Part shown: in pieces, positions 60,558-64,000 of the stretch
Layout: the number at the start of each line of letters is the position of its first letter
How positions within the stretch are numbered: the first letter of the stretch is position 1
NCBI RefSeq assembly: GCF_042685085.1
Contig: NZ_JBHUMM010000002.1
Coordinates: 124,001 to 188,000, forward strand
Source: Marinicrinis sediminis
Lineage (GTDB): Bacteria; Bacillota; Bacilli; Paenibacillales; KCTC-33676
DNA length: 64,000 bases
Direction of reading: 5' to 3'
Made by a program: the position numbers and the translations under genes
Notes under the pieces: generated by a model
Databases searched by the model: none
The model's input: the letters and a program-made list of their open reading frames with translations, nothing else
What the model was told of the DNA's origin: nothing

Positions 60558-61814
60558 TCATACCTCATCAAGATAGGCAATATGTTTCTGAATCAGGCCG
60601 AGACCTGCACAAGTCGGACACGTGCTGTACCCGAGCTCGCTTTTGTGCTCCCTGACTTTCTTGCGCGTCATCTCCAGCAAGCCCAGCTGCGTCCAGCCTA
60701 CCACAATCGATTTTGTCCGATCCTGTTTCATGCAGGTCTCCAGCTTTTCAAACACGGCCTCGCGATGCGCTTCTTTCTTCATATCAATAAAATCGATGAT
60801 GATGAGGCCTCCGATATCCCGTACCCTCAGCAGTCTCGCGATCATCTCGGCCGCTTCCAGATTTGTGTGGAATACGGTCTCTTCCAGCTCTACACTGCCC
60901 GTATACTTGCCTGTATTCACATCGAAGACCGTGAGAGCCTCCGTATGATCCAGATGAAGATACCCGCCGCTTTTCAACCACACTCGCGGCTGGAAGAGCT
61001 GTTCGATCTCTTGCTGAATGCCGAACTTGTCAAACAGGGCATGGTGATTCTCTGCTCGAACCCGACCGGCCAGTTCCGGGGAATAGGAGCTGGTGTACCG
61101 AATGACCTCATCCGCTGCCTGCTTGCGATTCAAAATGACCTCTTCAACATCTTCGGTAAACAGATCCCGAACCATCCTCGGAAGCATGTCCAGCTCCTGA
61201 AAGATCTGGGCGGGCGCGTCTGCCGATGCTACTGCACGGGAAAGCTGATGCCATCTCTCTCTGAGCTTCTCCAGATCCGTTTGCAGTGAAGTCTCCGCCA
61301 CGCCGTTTGCCGCGGTACGAAGAATGAGACCTTCTTCGTCCTGCCGGAATTGTTCCCCGAACTGCTTGAGACGCTCCCGCTCCTCCTCCGTTTCAATCTT
61401 TCTGGAAACGCCTACATAATCTGCATGCGGCATATAGACGAGCCACCGTCCAGGCAAGGAATAATGGGTCGTGACCCGGGCGCCCTTGGTTCCCAACGGC
61501 TCCTTCGTCACCTGCACCAACAGTTCCTGTCCTATCTGAACCAACTGTTCGATAGACGGCTTTTTCTTCGGATGCTTCTCCAAATGAGCAGGGAGCAGAT
61601 CATCAATATGAAGAAAGGCATTTTTCTTCAGTCCAATATCGACAAAGGCGGCATCCATTCCGGGAAGGACATTGACGATCCTGCCCTTGTAGTAATTGCC
61701 GAGCAGTTGACCGTCATATTCATGATCCTCTGCTGCAAATTCAATCAATCTCTCTTGTTCCAGCAAAGCGATTTGCGTACGTTCACGATCCTGTTGCACT
61801 ACAATCCGTTTCAT
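60558..61814 (-). CDS. rng: Rne/Rng-family ribonuclease
   Basis: A 418-residue endoribonuclease of the RNase E/G family. ATG 61814 has GAGGTGG. An S1-like domain (YKGRIVNVLPGMDAAFVDIGLKKNAFLHIDDLL) comes first, then the catalytic DNase I-like region with VFDVNTGKYTG (Asp), RDIGGLIIIDFIDM (Asp), and the zinc-link STCPTCAGLG near the end. It lies between spoIVFB and rplU. Most Bacillus use RNase Y instead, so this enzyme is of interest in its own right, although it is common in Paenibacillus relatives. Confidence 0.94.
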   Translation of the reverse strand: MKRIVVQQDRERTQIALLEQERLIEFAAEDHEYDGQLLGNYYKGRIVNVLPGMDAAFVDIGLKKNAFLHIDDLLPAHLEKHPKKKPSIEQLVQIGQELLVQVTKEPLGTKGARVTTHYSLPGRWLVYMPHADYVGVSRKIETEEERERLKQFGEQFRQDEEGLILRTAANGVAETSLQTDLEKLRERWHQLSRAVASADAPAQIFQELDMLPRMVRDLFTEDVEEVILNRKQAADEVIRYTSSYSPELAGRVRAENHHALFDKFGIQQEIEQLFQPRVWLKSGGYLHLDHTEALTVFDVNTGKYTGSVELEETVFHTNLEAAEMIARLLRVRDIGGLIIIDFIDMKKEAHREAVFEKLETCMKQDRTKSIVVGWTQLGLLEMTRKKVREHKSELGYSTCPTCAGLGLIQKHIAYLDEV

Positions 61815-61972
61815 CCGTTCCACCTCTAGGCTCTTGCTTTGTCCTTACATGGTCATGATCCATCTGGCCACGCCACGTGCATATGTCATCATGTTGCGCG
61901 ATGCTCCTATTTTCATTCTATCATAATTCCTCTCATAGAGAATGACCGATTGTTCCCAGTCTTCCCGTCCTG

Positions 61973-62869
61973 TCAGGGAAGACATTGTGAGAACGTTCGT
62001 TTCCGCCAGACCGGATCGAAGAACCACTCGATGAGCTTGTGCTCCTTCATCACATGCTGGATATGTCCTTGCGGGCCATACACATAGATCAGATGGCAGG
62101 GATCACGCCGAAGCTGTCTGACCGCCATTTCAACCGGGGTATGGACATCTACATAAATGGAAGGTTCTCTCTTAAATCCTGTCTTCCTTCGTTCAGGCAC
62201 TGTACGAGGCTCGCGCCCTCTGGCAATCAAAAATCGCATAAACCGATAAGGCACATGCTTTAGCGCATAATAGTTGGATACAAATAAAAACAGGGCGATC
62301 ATCCACAGATGAGGGGAAACGGCCTGGATGGTCAGGCTGTACATCGCGAAGAGAATGAGGAGTCCGCTTAGCAGCAGACCCGTTCCCGCTGTCCATATCA
62401 ACGCCTGATGAAAGGCAAAAAGGCGGCTAAACCCTGCCTGCAGCAACTTGCCTCCGTCCAGTGGCGCAATCGGGATGAAGTTAAAAAGGGCGATCATCAG
62501 ATTCGCCTCAATCACATACATTCCCCATGCTTCTCCCCACCACTGCAGCTCCATCATCATCCAGCCAAGCCCGATTAACCAGAAATTTTGAGCCGGTCCA
62601 GCCAGGGCGACCACCACTTCCTCCCACAATGGCGGAAAATGCTCCTCCATTTCTGCTACACCTCCAAAGGGGAGAATCTGCACCCGAATCACTTTCCAGC
62701 CCAGACTCCTGGCTGCCACGACATGTCCCCACTCATGAATGAGAACTAGTGTAAATAACAGCGTGACTTCCAGAAAAGACCCGGTTAGGATCGACAGCAA
62801 CAGCGTGAAGGAAAACAACGGGTGGATCGAAACCGAAATCCCTCTCCATTTAATCAAATGCCACCACAT
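61973..62869 (-). CDS. spoIVFB: pro-sigma-K processing intramembrane protease SpoIVFB
   Basis: M50 intramembrane metalloprotease that cuts pro-sigma-K in the outer forespore membrane. The protein is 298 residues. The zinc site is LIHEWGHVVAA (His45, Glu46, His49) with NFIPIAPLDGGKLL (Asp138). There are six helices and a C-terminal CBS-like domain (about 225-290). It starts 20 bp inside the end of spoIVFA, the regulator. Confidence 0.95.
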   Translation of the reverse strand: MWWHLIKWRGISVSIHPLFSFTLLLSILTGSFLEVTLLFTLVLIHEWGHVVAARSLGWKVIRVQILPFGGVAEMEEHFPPLWEEVVVALAGPAQNFWLIGLGWMMMELQWWGEAWGMYVIEANLMIALFNFIPIAPLDGGKLLQAGFSRLFAFHQALIWTAGTGLLLSGLLILFAMYSLTIQAVSPHLWMIALFLFVSNYYALKHVPYRFMRFLIARGREPRTVPERRKTGFKREPSIYVDVHTPVEMAVRQLRRDPCHLIYVYGPQGHIQHVMKEHKLIEWFFDPVWRKRTFSQCLP

Positions 62870-63701
62870 CCAGCGGGTCGAGATACGTTTCCTGCTTCAC
62901 AATAGCGAAAAACAGTCCGTTCTGCTCTTGCTGGCGATCAATGGTTCCAATCTGCTCCCCGCCTTCGATCCAGTCATCCTTCTTGTAGACATCGGCTGTG
63001 AAATGGCCATAAACCGAATGAAGCTGGTTGGCATGCTGAATGATGAGGGTGCTTCCGAGTTCTTCTGTTTTCCCTGCAAACATCACTCTGCCCGTATCCA
63101 TGGCCACCACTGTGCCCGTCTCGTCACGCGGCTTGATCCAGACTCCCTTGCCCGTATCCGAAAAGTCGGCTTCGATCTCCCCAGCCAGTGGGACGAACAT
63201 TTTTCGCAATGAGCGGGCCGCTGCTTGCTCCGACTGACTGTCTTCCCCCCCGAAACTCGGCAGAAAAGAAGGAGAATCATCGAACCTCTCCGCATACCAG
63301 GCTTCCAACTGCTCAAACTGGATGGACTCATGCATCGCCGTTCGAACAAATTGACGGCCGGGTTCGCTCCAGGTAGATTCTGTCTGAAAAAGTATCCATA
63401 CGAGTATAAACAGCCCGATACAAATGAACAGATGGATGCGAAACCAGGAAAAAACGACCGAATAGGGAGATAACGTATCCGTCCCGCGCCATTTTTTCTT
63501 CTGTTCCTGCTTCCACAGCCACTCCGGATCATGAAGGGGTGTATCGGGTTGGTGGTGCATGACATTCGGAGCTTGTGCATACACTTCATCAGTAGTATGT
63601 TTTTCATTTCTGCGATTTTGTGAAGCCTGTACCAGCTTCTTCATTCGGGCTTGTCTGCGTATACGAATATGTTCCTTTTGCTGCAATTCGTTTCGATTCA
63701 T
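62850..63701 (-). CDS. spoIVFA: stage IV sporulation protein SpoIVFA
   Basis: A 283-residue protein. ATG 63701 has GGAGGG six bases upstream; a TTG at 63707 is less likely. The N-terminus is charged, followed by one membrane span (about 90-110, FRIHLFICIGLFILVWILF) and a C-terminal M23/LytM-like domain (about 165-280) with GTVVAMDTGRVMFAGKTEELGSTLIIQHANQLHSVYGH. SpoIVFA inhibits SpoIVFB until SpoIVB cuts it. Zinc ligands of active M23 enzymes are incomplete, as is usual for this protein. Confidence 0.93.
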   Translation of the reverse strand: MNRNELQQKEHIRIRRQARMKKLVQASQNRRNEKHTTDEVYAQAPNVMHHQPDTPLHDPEWLWKQEQKKKWRGTDTLSPYSVVFSWFRIHLFICIGLFILVWILFQTESTWSEPGRQFVRTAMHESIQFEQLEAWYAERFDDSPSFLPSFGGEDSQSEQAAARSLRKMFVPLAGEIEADFSDTGKGVWIKPRDETGTVVAMDTGRVMFAGKTEELGSTLIIQHANQLHSVYGHFTADVYKKDDWIEGGEQIGTIDRQQEQNGLFFAIVKQETYLDPLDVVAFD

Positions 63702-63850
63702 CCTCAACCCTCCGCACGTTCTTCATTCAAGGCTTGTCCCTGTTCCAATTGTATGAGGTTATGACCGGGCATATGACTGTGGTCACTAGGTTTGCGGAAG
63801 GCAATGTTTTATAATAAAAAGATGGATATCAGGAAAGGAAGGGGATCAAC

Positions 63851-64000
63851 ATGCTCGTTTCCACAACAGAACATCTGGTAGGTTACGAAGTGACAGAAGT
63901 GCTGGGCACCTCCTTCGGTGTCGTTGTCCGAGCACGCGGACTTGGCGGGGATATTATGGCTTCCCTGAAGGGACTCGTGGGGGGAGAAGTAAAGCAGTAT
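63851..64000 (+). CDS. YbjQ-family heavy-metal-binding-like protein (partial)
   Basis: The first 50 residues of a YbjQ/UPF0145 protein: MLVSTTEHLVGYEVTEVLG, then RARGLGGDIMASLKGLVGGEVKQY. It starts at ATG 63851 with AGGAAAGGAAGGGG and runs off the right edge. YbjQ proteins form beta-propeller-like pentamers. The function is unknown. Confidence 0.85.
   Translation, partial: MLVSTTEHLVGYEVTEVLGTSFGVVVRARGLGGDIMASLKGLVGGEVKQY

Overview
The window looks like a chromosomal segment of an endospore-forming Firmicute, most likely Paenibacillus or a close relative. The evidence is the sporulation genes (SpoIVFA/SpoIVFB, Spo0B, BofC, SpoVB, a SpoIID-type protein, YheC/D), a Bacillus-like gene order (rplU-prp-rpmA-spo0B-obg-pheB; ruvC-ruvA-ruvB; queA-tgt-yajC; comN-secD-secF; recJ-apt; relA-dtd; hisS-aspS-tcdA), a T-box leader on hisS, and a moderately GC-rich backbone. 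No rRNA, tRNA or CRISPR array was seen.

Region 1 (1 to about 5.1 kb) is AT-rich and decayed. It holds a minus-strand IS4/IS1634-type transposase relic, two broken ISL3-type transposases in tandem on the plus strand, and a third ISL3 tail on the minus strand. Between and beside them are three small intact genes: a YvrJ-family peptide (2067-2231, minus) and two overlapping genes for the halves of a split sigma factor like Bacillus SigO/RsoA (3696-4210, plus). This YvrJ/SigO/RsoA-like set is the most interesting accessory content of the window.

Region 2 (5.2-24.4 kb) holds selD-selU (selenophosphate synthesis and tRNA 2-selenouridine, with no Sec-insertion genes in view), a YheC/D spore protein, tcdA-aspS-hisS behind a T-box, a complete Mrp Na+/H+ antiporter operon with MrpA and MrpB fused, an Eis-like acetyltransferase, hemZ, a YkkC/YkkD-like SMR exporter pair and dtd. 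The gaps here carry pyrimidine-rich short tandem repeats with different periods (9, 10, 11, 13 and 14 bp).

Region 3 (24.4-42.6 kb) runs relA, a CPA1 antiporter, a uracil-type permease, apt-recJ, a CDF metal transporter, secF-secD, comN, spoVB, a DUF421 protein and a TIGR04086 protein. A small insertion follows: a PAP2_3 phosphatase, then a YodB-like redox repressor divergent from an azoreductase. After it the conserved order resumes with yajC.

Region 4 (42.2-63.7 kb) is almost all minus-strand housekeeping and sporulation: yajC, tgt and queA (queuosine and Sec), a long SpoIID/SPOR protein, ruvBAC, bofC, a LysM spore protein, ilvE-pheA-thrB-thrC-hom-pheB (threonine, phenylalanine and branched-chain amino acids), obg-spo0B, rpmA-prp-rplU (L27 with its processing protease), an RNase E/G, and spoIVFB-spoIVFA (the pro-sigma-K processing complex). 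A YbjQ-family gene runs off the right edge.
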